Assembly: GCA_963457665.1 (NCBI GenBank)
Contig: OY735215.1
Coordinates: 30,827,318-30,891,317 of the forward strand
Source of the DNA: Thysanoteuthis rhombus
Taxonomy: Eukaryota > Mollusca > Cephalopoda > Oegopsida > Thysanoteuthidae
Length of the DNA: 64,000 nucleotides
Direction: 5' to 3'
The notes under the pieces are model-generated. The model saw only the letters and a program-made list of their open reading frames with translations, had not been told where the DNA came from and searched no databases. Position 1 is the first letter of the stretch. Every line of letters begins with the position of its first letter. Of the stretch, positions 22,191 through 33,400 are shown piece by piece. The position numbers and the translations under genes are program-made.

Positions 22191-24142
22191 GATAACAGCA
22201 TTCCATGGGAATAAAACATATGCAGCACTGATAAAATGTATACCAATCAAGGTATTAAAGCAAAGTTTGATAGGACAGAAAAGATCTTCTTGTGTACTGG
22301 TAGGTATTTACTAAGCTAGGTTTAGTATGGCACTAGTGTGATATATATATACTGAGGATTGTACTCCCTACACAGTAGAAATAGCCTAGACTCACTCCTA
22401 AACTACTACTTCACAGAAAAACTAACAAAACGAAGATGTTCCAATCTTCCAGGACTTTATACTCTGAGGCATAGGTTGAATAGATTAGCTCGTTTCCATT
22501 GATGACTTTTCATGTTTGAGTCATTAAATATAAACTTTAAAAAAAGTTTTCATGTAATTCTTCTAGATGAGTTCAAGCCTGGACAAAACTACTGAAACAG
22601 CGATGAACATCAACAAAGCATTTGGCTAAGGATCAGTTTCTGATCATATGATTCAAAGATGAGAGTCTTGAAGTGTTACATGCATTGAAATTCAGCATTC
22701 GAGATCCTGACTTTTGCTTAAACACCAATCTTCATATCTACAGATGAATGGAATAGATTTTAACATTTAAAACTGAAAATTCTGAATAGTTTCATCAATA
22801 TCTGGAATAAATTCATTACAGTTCATGATTACAAGGTTAGTAATCTTGTGAACAGTCTAATAGTGAAAGGTTGAGCAGTGATCATGAGTTCAATATTTTT
22901 AAATTTCACTCTATTGGCTTCTGCTGTTAAAAACAGTATCATGTCCACACAGTATGGGACAGGGAACAAAGCCGTCTGATTACAAACGTCTAGTGAAGTC
23001 TTGCTAATTCCAGTCTGCATTGTTTGTGTATCATTTTCAGTGCTGGATGTTCCAATCTTTTTCTATGCCTGAATCCTGATTCTTTTTTTACATATGGATT
23101 TATTATCCAATACATTTTTTGAAAACAAAAAATGCATACCTCAAAATTTACTTTCCTGTCGAATTTCCTCCAGCAAATATACACACACACACAGAGCATG
23201 ACTTAACTTTCCAGCAGCAGCCAATTTTGTGAGTGTACTCACTCCCTCTTTGTTTGCTTTAGCTAACAGACACTCAAGAAAGTGACAATGGCTCTTATAA
23301 TATTTTTAGTCACAATTTCATGTAGAAGCTGATTATGGTGCAAACGCGGTACTTCCTGAAAATGCAGTATTAGGAAAGAAAGTGTGATTAGATTAATAAA
23401 TGTAATTGGCTAAGTTGGTATAAGAAACTTAGGAGTTAACATCTCCCCTGCAATTATTGATTTTTCAACCAGTGTCCTTCATCTTAGTTTCAGCTCTTTA
23501 TCACTGCTCTCAAACCATCACTCTATGACTCAGTAAAGTACACAGATCAGAAATTAAGAATGAGCCTCTAAGATAATATTGCTACTGAGACTACCAGTGT
23601 CTGTGAACATAAAAGATGGCAGTGGAATTCGAGGAAACGAAGAATGAAAACTCAATGGTTGGATTTTAGCTTCTGAAGCTGGTTGCCTATCTGGTCTACC
23701 CATTAAGGTGCTGTCGCAGAGGAAAAAAGAAGTATGAGCCTGTCGCCAAAGGGATATTTATTTCCCATGTGGAATATATCAGGAGTTTTTATACATTTGT
23801 GGACGCTTTGTCATTCACAGCTATTTTCCCGTTCTAGAGACTCAATGATGCTTTATGTTCAAAAATTCTGATGTAAATATATATATATGCATTATTTTTT
23901 TTCTATTTCAACATTTTTCTTTTTTTCAACAATTTTTTTTTTTTCATTTGTTTCAAACCATTTCACGACCCTCAGTTGATTAACAACTGTGGATTCGGGT
24001 ACATCTGTTCTATACATACTCCAAATAAATTCAAGAGAAAAGCAAGGGTTACACCTGCTTTTCTCTTCACCTTCCAATTGTCACTTTCATCACCATTCTG
24101 TCTGATCACCTCACATCCACAAAATAAACACATTATATTATA
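22191..24142. other. No gene seen
   Basis: About 2 kb with no recognised coding or mobile-element motif beyond a Tc1/mariner-end-like phrase GCCTGGACAAAACTACTGAAAC at 22572-22593. T-rich and TA-rich runs lie near 23870-23945. Confidence 0.5.
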
Positions 24143-25112
24143 CTAGCAGGGATATCTGGGGTTGCCCAGCTGAAAAATAACTTGGAATATAACCAAACAG
24201 GAAAAATATTTTTTTTTACATTTCTTCTGACACAACACAGCAAATGAAAAATGATCATTTACACTATATACACATAAAAAGTAACTGTAATGGAAGATAC
24301 ATTCTGACTCACAAAAAAGAAATTATGTTGTCACATACTTTGACAGGGCTTGTGCTAGGATCCCACCTCTAGAAAAACAAGTATGAGGCTGTTATTGGGA
24401 AAAAGTTGAGCCTTGTTATAATTTCTAGAAATAATCTGTTGACCTCTAATGACAACCAGCATCAATGTTACATTGCTAAAAACTTTTGTCATGAGAAGAT
24501 GAACCCCAAAGCCAAGTTCTATGTCTTAGGTGCAATATTGCGGCCAATAACAGAAAATTTGATAGAAATGACCTCAATGTCACAATCACATTTCTAAATA
24601 TTTTGTCAGTGAGAATCTACCTCTATACCATGTTTAGTGCAAAATTAAGACTGACAATTTGGAAAATTGGCAAGAACTGACCAAAAATGGCCTCATATAA
24701 TCACTTCCGAGATCAACATTCCATGGCCTCTAACCTTTGCCAAGGTAAGATTTACCACTATGTCAGATTTCAGTTATATAAGTGTGAAATTGATGCCAGA
24801 AATGTCCACAATTAGCCTCTAGTCTCTGATCAACCTTGCTTAACTTATTATATTCAATATGAGATGTACCCATTCGCTATATTTCAGCCTCCTTGACGCA
24901 AAATTGTGGCCCATAACTCTAAAAATTGGCTAAAATGAGAAAGAAAGGACCTCAGGTGACTTCAGATGACCTTGAGGTCAACCTCACATAGCTTATCTTT
25001 CAAGTTGACCTCTCGTCAGTCTACATGCAGAATATTAGGTTGATAGGCCTTATGGAGTTTGCAGAAGTGGTACAAATGAATCAACAAAAGTCTCCAATAT
25101 TAGTATAGATAT
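24143..25112. repeat. Non-coding dispersed repeat candidate
   Basis: It opens TACTAGCAGGGATATCTGG-GGTTGCCC and closes ATATTAGTATAGATATA. The interior repeats phrases built on TGACCTC, AAATTGGC and CCTTGAGGTCAACCT. Boundaries of this kind are common for old non-coding repeats in invertebrates. The family is not identified. Confidence 0.45.
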
Positions 25113-25997
25113 ACACATATCAATTGTGATAAATATACATAGAAGACTATGCATCTAAACAGAATTCTTAAAATTCGTAAAATGGGCAAACTCGTTCTAA
25201 ATGATATATACGCACAGGCATAAGTGTGTGTGTGTGTGCAGGCATTTATGTCTTATAAATTTCATCTGATATTTTGTTGGGAAGTTGCTGAGCTCATTCA
25301 GGTGGAAGAGTTAATTGTTTTAAATGGTAAGTAAAAGGTCAAGTCTCCCATTTCTTACGAGGCAACTTCTAATGGAGTATGGAGGCCAGCAGTGATATTC
25401 TGGTTTCTGTTGCCTCAGCAGCTTAGTGATGCTTGCAAGTCACAAGTCTAGTCAAAACCAGGACTTTATTCTTTCAAGTAGGATGCAAGTCGACTGAAAG
25501 GATACCTTCACCCAAATCACAGTTTAGAGTGTACTCAATTAGCTACTGAACACACAGCAAAATTTGTTCTAATGAAGAGTTTTCCACTTGCTTTGCTCAT
25601 ACCAGGAATCAATCTCAACGTTTGCTGCATATGACTATTTTCAAATGGTGGGTACAAAATATTTTATTTCAGCAAAAAAGTTATCTTCAAGTGGAAGAGT
25701 TCGTTGTTATGCACAGAAAAACTAACACAAAAAGACACACTGTTCATTATATACATAGATGTGTATTTATTATAATAATGAATAAATGACAAGTTTTAAT
25801 TTTTTTTTTCAGTATTCCGTTTGGTAATCCATCAAGATTTTCATTATGTCATCACTATTTCAGCCCTGAGAAAAAATTCATGGATATATTTGAATTTCTA
25901 TGAGATAATTTTTCTTCCATTTTTTTGAAAAGAAACTACAGTACTTGTTTCACTGGAATAGTTCATTGTTTCAAATGGTTGATAGGTAGGAGTTATT
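25113..25997. other. No gene seen; downstream flank of nanos
   Basis: Includes a TG microsatellite near 25226-25237. No supported coding sequence. Confidence 0.5.
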
Positions 25998-26003
25998 TTT
26001 ATT
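25998..26003 (-). promoter_or_regulatory. Possible polyadenylation signal of nanos
   Basis: AATAAA on the minus strand, about 240 nt after the nanos stop codon. Another lies near 25769-25774. Confidence 0.45.
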
Positions 26004-26242
26004 AGCAAAATTGGAACTTATAAATGAAGCAGACCATCCTTATGGAAAGAGAAATAGAAAAGAAAAAAAATCACCCTACTCAATATACACAGTGTCCATA
26101 AGTCATCTTCACAATTTCTAAAATCTATTGAAAATACAAATACCAACGAAATTGAGCCGAGTTCGTTGCAGAATAAAGACAAAGTAATGAAGTTCATTTT
26201 TACAAACATTAGTACCCTCCTAGATGGACGCTGTTAGTTGCA

Positions 26243-26496
26243 TCAATGGTGGGTATGTCTTTTCTTCCCTGAACTCATTCTGGGAGTTGAATGAGTCAGT
26301 GATGTTGAATGGTACTGATTATTTTTTTGCGGGCAATAGAGCAACGTATGCGCTTTGGGTCCTGTGGCTTTACACTTGGGGCACACATATTTTTGAAGAA
26401 CAGGACACATCACTAGCCCCTCACTGTTTTTTAAGCTGTGGGACATGTAAAACAGTTTCCGTTCTCCATTTTTCCGACAAAATGAACATGGGAATC
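26243..26496 (-). CDS. nanos: Nanos RNA-binding zinc-finger exon (terminal exon)
   Basis: The minus strand encodes two complete CCHC zinc fingers of the Nanos type. Finger 1 is C-x2-C-x12-H-x10-C (CSFCRKNG...SH...VMC). Then comes a 7-residue linker, and finger 2 is C-x2-C-x7-H-x4-C (CPKCKATGPKAHTLLYC). Spacing and all eight metal ligands are intact. Nanos acts with Pumilio and the CCR4-NOT deadenylase to repress mRNAs and maintain germ cells; that is family knowledge. The exon starts at 26496 just after a TCTCTTTCAG acceptor and begins with one base completing a split codon, so at least one upstream exon holds the N-terminus. I could not locate it. After the fingers, a 27-residue polar tail ends SSGKKRHTHH and the TGA at 26245-26243. 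The start codon in the same frame at 26512 lies inside the intron and should not be used. Confidence 0.88.
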
Positions 26497-26810
26497 TGAA
26501 AGAGACCAACATTTAAAAACAACATATTACTGGAAGCAGATAACTTGAAAAGAAACGGGTATTTCTAGCAAGGACTGTATGTTATAAAACAGTGTGATCT
26601 GAAGTGACTTTAATGAAAACTGAGTAAGCTCTTTTAATCAAATAATTTATTCAAGTTATATCTAATGCCCATGAGAACAGAATCCAGACAACTCAAAAAT
26701 TAAGCCATATACATCTGAATTTTTAAAATGGCATTCATAAAGTTACATTTCATAAAACAATTAATTGACTAGGATAACACACTAACTTTGAATTCCAAGA
26801 TGTTCTTTAG

Positions 26811-26967
26811 ATCATCTTGCTGGTCCCTAGCCTGGATAAACGAGAACGGTTGGGCAAAGAAGAAGATGACGAAGCAACTGAAGAGGAGAATTTCAATGAC
26901 TGTGATGAAGATGATCTTCACTTTGTCGATGAGGATATCATGGTGAATGCAATAAATGTTATCTGGT
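26811..26967 (+). other. Possible exon, strand uncertain
   Basis: A G+C-richer block is open on both strands. On plus, after an acceptor-like TCCCTAG at 26832, it reads an acidic stretch (LDKRERLGKEEDDEATEEE then CDEDDLHFVDEDIMV) to a stop at 26967. On minus it reads a hydrophobic stretch containing VKIIFITVIEILLFSCFVIFF and a GTTAGT donor near 26792. One is the mirror of the other. It may be a real exon of an unknown gene; I cannot choose the strand. Confidence 0.3.
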
Positions 26968-27347
26968 GATAATGATAAATTCTTCTCTTTAAATTCTCTT
27001 TCTTGATCAAATCTTAATTTTCCCCTCCTTTTTCTCTTAGCTTGATCACATAGTCACTGCTGCTAACACAACAATAATTATTATGAAAAGGCTGTGACAG
27101 TAGTTTGCAGTGTAATTCTCTACTAAACCCACTTCTTTAAGAACTATGACAGCAACAAAGATTGCATAATTTCAGGCTGACTTGGGACCAGTGTGTTATT
27201 TTGTTGACTGCTTGCATACTCTCATTTTAGCAAGAGAAAAAAATAATGAAAGGTAATTTCAGCTAAATCTACGTTTTCATAATTTCATTCCTTCAAATAT
27301 CAGAAAAAAATGTGATAAATAAGTTCTGAAAGAAATAGTCAAATTTG

Positions 27348-27434
27348 TCAGACAACTAACAATGGTTTTTGATTTCTTTCTTTTTTTTCTTCATTGTCAA
27401 ATTCCATACTTAGTGAAGAAACATCATCTCCAAC
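27348..27434 (-). CDS. Unrecognised gene, terminal exon
   Basis: Acceptor TTTTATTTGCAG precedes 27434. The frame GTT GGA GAT GAT ... reads VGDDVSSLSMEFDNEEKK and continues to a TGA at 27350-27348. It starts in phase 0, matching the previous exon. Confidence 0.7.
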   Translation of the reverse strand, partial: VGDDVSSLSMEFDNEEKKERNQKPLLVV

Positions 27435-30400
27435 CTGCAAATAAAATGAATAGTTATCAATTGCAACAACATGACATTTGAGAATGATTTAAACATTCGT
27501 GAGGCATTTTGAAACATCATACATTAGTTTCTAATTACAGAATTGCCATCATTCTAACAATGAGAAAGACCTGAAGCTTCAAGAAAATACAAATTTTCAT
27601 TCAATCCCTCAAGGAATGAGAATTTACACTTCAAATCAACAAAATAATTGATACAAGAGAAATATATTAAAATTCGATGGAGGAAATATCATATCTGTAT
27701 AGAAAGTAAAAACAAATCGACACCTTCAATGAGTTTTTCAAATGATTGAAATCCTCGTTTTTGATGTTGTTTATGTAATCTAAAGCAAGATAGAAAAATC
27801 CAGGATGGCTGACCACATCTGGAGAGAAAGGCTAATAATGCTATCCTCTCAGCATCTATCTGCCATTAAAGGTGGTAAGTAGTAATCAATTAAATGATTT
27901 ATATAAATTGAACTGCTTGTTTGTAGCCCAAACTGGCTGACATTTAATCATTTTTCAACTAAGTAGAGCACACAGAATTTTTTTTGATTCTCAGAAATGC
28001 ATAGTTCAGTTGCATCACTGAATTGCAAAATTAGCAGAAAATAATAGTTTATCAGTTATTATGATACCTTACATTTATCTTCATTTAAAATTAAAAGCCA
28101 TTAATTAATCAAGGTCATTCCTCCTGTACTCATACTTGGTCAACCGGCGGCTAGATTAGACAGTAAAATTGTTGTCTGAAAAAAATTTTACATTTTATTG
28201 ACAGGTAGATAATTGATAATAAAAATAGTACTGGTCCAAGCACTAACCCCACCCCTCATAGCACACCACTATTACACACCTCCAGTCAGATTTGGAACTA
28301 TTCTCCATTTCCTATAATATAAGAGTCTTCCAGACAACAAGTTAGTACACCAGCTATGATGCCACATATTTGCAGTTTCCTGAAAAAGGTAGGAAAAAAC
28401 CTTCGGCAAGACTGTTTAAATTTGTTCGTTTTTCTGAACTTATCCATAAAATCTACAAGCATACTTTGAGATATTTATTTCTTTGCACATGAAAAATGAT
28501 GAATAAATAACAGATCTGGTTACTCACTCTACAGAAACTATCATATTGCCAACATCTTTTAGTAGCACGCTGTGTTGGAGAGTGATCAATTAAAAAAAAA
28601 GTTACTCCTCTCGCCTTTCGTTGTGTAGAGATCACAAAAGAATTCTGATTTTTCAAAAAACAAGTGTGACACAAACTAAGGGATCAATTTAGGATGAACT
28701 TACATTACAAACTGAACCCCCACTAAAAACTTGGGGGAAGGGGTAATGTAACAAAATGACATTTTTTTTTTTAGACACAAAGAATAAATGTTGAAAATTT
28801 CATACGCATGATACATACATAGCCAGCTGGACCAACTTGAAAACTGCAGAAACCTATTTTGGCATTTTTGTTACAGTTTTGGTTGACTGTTTCTAATAAG
28901 TTATGATTTTTACTGTGCATATCATTTACACTCAAGTATAGGTCAGGTTTCGAAAAAAATTTAGAGGCAAAAATTGAGGGGAAGACCTATATATGAGTAA
29001 TAATTTTGTTAGATATTCAATGGTAACTACGAGCGAATAATGAACATCAATTATTAATAAAAGGCATGCAACGCCCTCAATAAATAAGCTCATGAACTGT
29101 AATTGCTTAGCTTTTCATATAGTATGGTTTCGGCAGTCTATACAGAAATTATTAACCCAAGTTAGCTATTATTACTATAATTTGTTCTTCCATTATCATG
29201 TTAATATGTAACAAAGAATCCTCAATGTTGAGTTAAGCTCGGTTAGGTGGAAAATATAGGTCAGGTGCTGACCTACATACAGTAATTATCTCTCAAAAAC
29301 TGAGGTCAACCTATATACCAAGCATACAATAAATTAATGATTTCGTGACCATAAATCAAGGACTAACTTATGCATTAATATATATGGTGTATAAGAGACT
29401 TAGGAAAAAATGATGTACTTACAGATGATTCAGTACCAACAACATTTCGTTGCTTAAGGGAGTCATAAGATTCAATTTCTCTGACAGATCTGAAAAGGCC
29501 AAGAGTATTCTTTGTAGTGGATGACATAAACATCATTTTGATACCAAATTAGGGGCAAACTTTCTATATTATTTTCCAGAAGGTCTATTATTTTCGAGCT
29601 GGAATAAGTATGATAGCACCATATGTGTGATAGCTTTTCACCTTTTTGACCGATATATTAAAGATGACCACCACAAAATCTTACGTTTGCAATATCTCAA
29701 AAGCTATTTTTCGTGATGATTTTAGAGTCTATACCCACATTTATTTATCCAGTGAATCAGTCAAAAGAAATTTTGAGCAAGTTAGACAATTACTTTCTGT
29801 GAATGAATACAACTTGTACGAAAAATCAAATATGGCTGACAAGATAAGACATTTGAAATTTTGTGAAAGGTTAAGTCACATCATCAGAAAAGAGTGATTA
29901 GATTTTTGGAATGGATCCAGGAATTTGTTTTTTATTGAGATATTTTTGCATTTTTTTGTACATTTCTTCTTTCACTCCTCTCAGTCCTCGCAATATCTCT
30001 GAAGTTTCTCCATAAATTTCAATGAAATCTAGTGGAAGAGAGGACAATAGGGTAAGGAAGAAGAGTTGGTTGAATTTTGGAATGGATCCATAAATTCTTT
30101 CTTGATAGAGAGATATTTTAGCGTTTCTTTTCTTCCTGCATTTCTGAATTCATTACCTTTTTTCCCCACAATATCTCCATAGGTTCTCAATGAATTTCAA
30201 GGTAGGACAATAGTACACAGAAAAACTAATTAAATTTCAGGACAGATCTATGCATCATCACCTCCCCTACATTGTTGTTGAATTTTTCCCCTAATTCTCA
30301 CAAAAATGTTATTTCTTTCATGAGAGCTGTGAGATCCAATTTCCAGAAATTTGGTGTCTGGCTCATGCATTACACTGAGATATTCTTGGATCGAAAGACT

Positions 30401-33400
30401 GACATCAATCATTTTTTTTATGATATGAAAATGAATATTCAATGAAAGTGAGGGCAGAAAATCTGAAATGAAACACGCCTCTTCCAAAATTTATGGTAGG
30501 TGTTATAAAACTGAAAAAACAAATAAATGTTGGAAGAATGTGAATTTTGAACTGCACTGCAGGAAATGACCATGACAAAACTGGATCAAGTCATAGAATA
30601 TCAAAGGCTTGTCTGATCACAATGACCAGGAAAAAAAATCAAGGGAAATTCTTTTTCAAAAATATAAGCAATATTTCAATTTATATAATTTATAGTAATA
30701 GAATAAGCAACATTATAACAAAGCAAATACAAGCTTATCCGAAAACCCCAAAACCGAAATCTTCCAAAAATCAAAAAATTTAATAAATCAACGTGGAAAA
30801 TTCCACACCTGTCTTCATTGTAGTAGTATGATTAAAAAGCGAGACAAGGTCAATTTCCGAGGCATTTTGGAAAGCTTGATTATCTTTATTTGACTCTTTA
30901 AAAATATAAAACTGTATTTACATCACAAACAGTAAAAACGAAACGAGTCCCAATCAGGACAAATAATTCTCATCAAGAGACCTTCATATATATATTCAGA
31001 CATTTTTTTTTATTCATCTACTTATTTTATTTTTTATCTACCAATTTCATCTCTCTCATCTTCTTTATTTTCTAATTCAATTCTATTGTTGTGTTTGAAC
31101 ATCAGAAATTCCAGGAAACAATATTTAAAAAACTTTCATACACTATAGAAAGAACCGATCATTTTCGTATACGATCTAAATTGCAAGGGAGATAACCTTT
31201 GTGGAGGCTCAAGATTGTCCCCCTTGCATTATGGACTCCATCCCAAGAATTGTGAGTTGGTGAATATTTTCAAATCTGAGATACTTCTCTGGTCCGTGGC
31301 AGTTCAGGTATGGGGTACTCAACCTGTATTTATTATTTCAACATTATAAATTAGATATGATTTTTGTTATCAACATTTAATTCACAATATCCCTTATTTT
31401 ATCGAAAATATTACTTAATTAACATTACTATGAAATTCAATATTTATACATTTCATTTTAAAATTTGAAAGTTATGACTTTTTTCCTAGCATACATTATC
31501 AGATAATATCATTTTTTGAGGGAGGGAGGGTACAGCTCCAGAATAAAAATAAGCTGATTCAACTGAATATGTTACCTCAGCCAAAGAAGTCAGAGAGGTA
31601 CAAGTATTGGGTCGAGTCCATCTTTCTGTCTGTCTATCCACACAAGATCTCCAATAGTATTTGATGAATTTCAATGAAATTTTATGGAAGTGTGAACAAC
31701 AGAGTAAGGAAGGGTTGGTTAAATTGGGGGGGGGGGGGCAGATCCAGGAATTTACTTTTGATATTTTGTTTTTTTGTTTTTTTCATACATTTATACTAAG
31801 TTCTCAATGAATTTCAATGAGATTTTGCAGAATTCTATGGCAGATTCATGCACAATTAACAATTAAAAAGTTAATGTCTTTTCAAAAAAGTTCTCAATGA
31901 ATTTCAATGAGATTTTGTGGAAATGGGCTATGAAAGAAGAGATTAAATTTTTGGGATCAATGCATGACCACTTCCCCTGACAATGGTATTTGCAGAGATA
32001 TGCACTCTCCAAGTACTTTCTAGTTGACAATTCCATTCAGGTATGACATGGACATAAATCTCTTCTCAGTGGAAAACATTACAGTTACATAAATTCAAAA
32101 AAATAGATGGTCAATGTAAAAACCCAGCAGAACTAAAAAAAAGTACATAAAGAAGGCACTAAAAAAAGAGCCAAGAGAGAAAAACACCCAAAAAATGCAA
32201 GATATAAGCCCAGATCAGCGATCAACTCTCCACAACAGCAGTCCTCAAACTGTCAGTTGCAGCACAATAGTTTACCACAAGTATCTCTCAAGTGTGTGTC
32301 GTACATTTTTTTAAATGTGTATTTTGAGCCTTGAATTTGTTCATTTCAGGTTGTATGTCTGATCTGCTCCTACTATAGAGTTGCTAATCTAGAGGTATGA
32401 TCACTAGATTTTGTGAGATCTCAAGTTTTTTAGTGATAGATGAGAGGAAAAAAGGTTGATGAGTACATATATCATTATGCTGATACAAAAGTTTTGTTTA
32501 TTGACCACTGAAATGTCTTTGCCCAATTCATTTCATTTATACAGTACATCAACTTACATACACACCTTCACTACTACTTCATACTTAACTGCTTATGCGG
32601 AAGCAGGATTATGATCATATAATAAAATATTTATCTCACAACATGCATATTTATATTTCAATAGGTTACAGAGTAGATGTGCCACCCAAGTTAAATATAT
32701 TTCTTAGTGTTCTGTCATACACTAAACTTCAAGAACCACTACGGCAACTGGAACCAAAGCAACAGATTGACAAATATCAAACTATTCAAGATGCAAGGGA
32801 GATAACAAAATTCTCTAAAATGAAAGATAGTTGGACAAGCTATGCAAGCTTTATATTTTTGCTCTAATACTCAGATTTGTTGGACTACTTACGTCACGTT
32901 TACTCCTTTCTCATCTTTGTTAGATTCCAAATTCAACTCCAACAGTTCCTTCTTCAAATTCAAAAAGTACATACTGTCTTCAGTCTGCAAAAACAAGTGA
33001 TTGTAATTAACTTCCACAATAGAAACGTAAAAAATGGTTGTAAAATGTTTAGTTTACCGGTGCAATAAGACAGACTGAACTCAACCATTTGCTGATATGC
33101 ATCTCTCAACAGTTGAAACTTTGACTTGAATCTTAGCAGTTCCAAGTCCCTGTCATGTCTCATCTTGGTGGGAAGGCAATTAAATACCCTCAATGTTGGA
33201 AAATAGTCCAAACAGACACTGGATTCATGGACACATTTGAATCTATAGGAGATGACATTTTATGAAAAGAAACTACTGAATTCATTTCTGTTAAAGAGTT
33301 CATTTTTTCAATTGATGGATAGGAAACATTTTAGTGGCAAAATCGTTACCTTTCCACAGAAAAGTCTATCGTTACAGACAGTGGTGGTGGTGGTGGTGGT

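Noticed and set aside
22572-22593. Tc1/mariner end GCCTGGACAAAACTACTGAAAC as a separate element
   Set aside because: No partner terminus or transposase text was found nearby; a single terminus-like phrase is not enough.
26224-26499. 91-residue plus-strand ORF over the nanos exon
   Set aside because: It is the antisense of a conserved zinc-finger exon with a clear minus-strand acceptor.
30947-30960. GTCC-CAATCA-GGAC stem-loop resembling hammerhead helix II
   Set aside because: The flanking bases do not form CUGANGA or GAAA and no helix I or III can be drawn.
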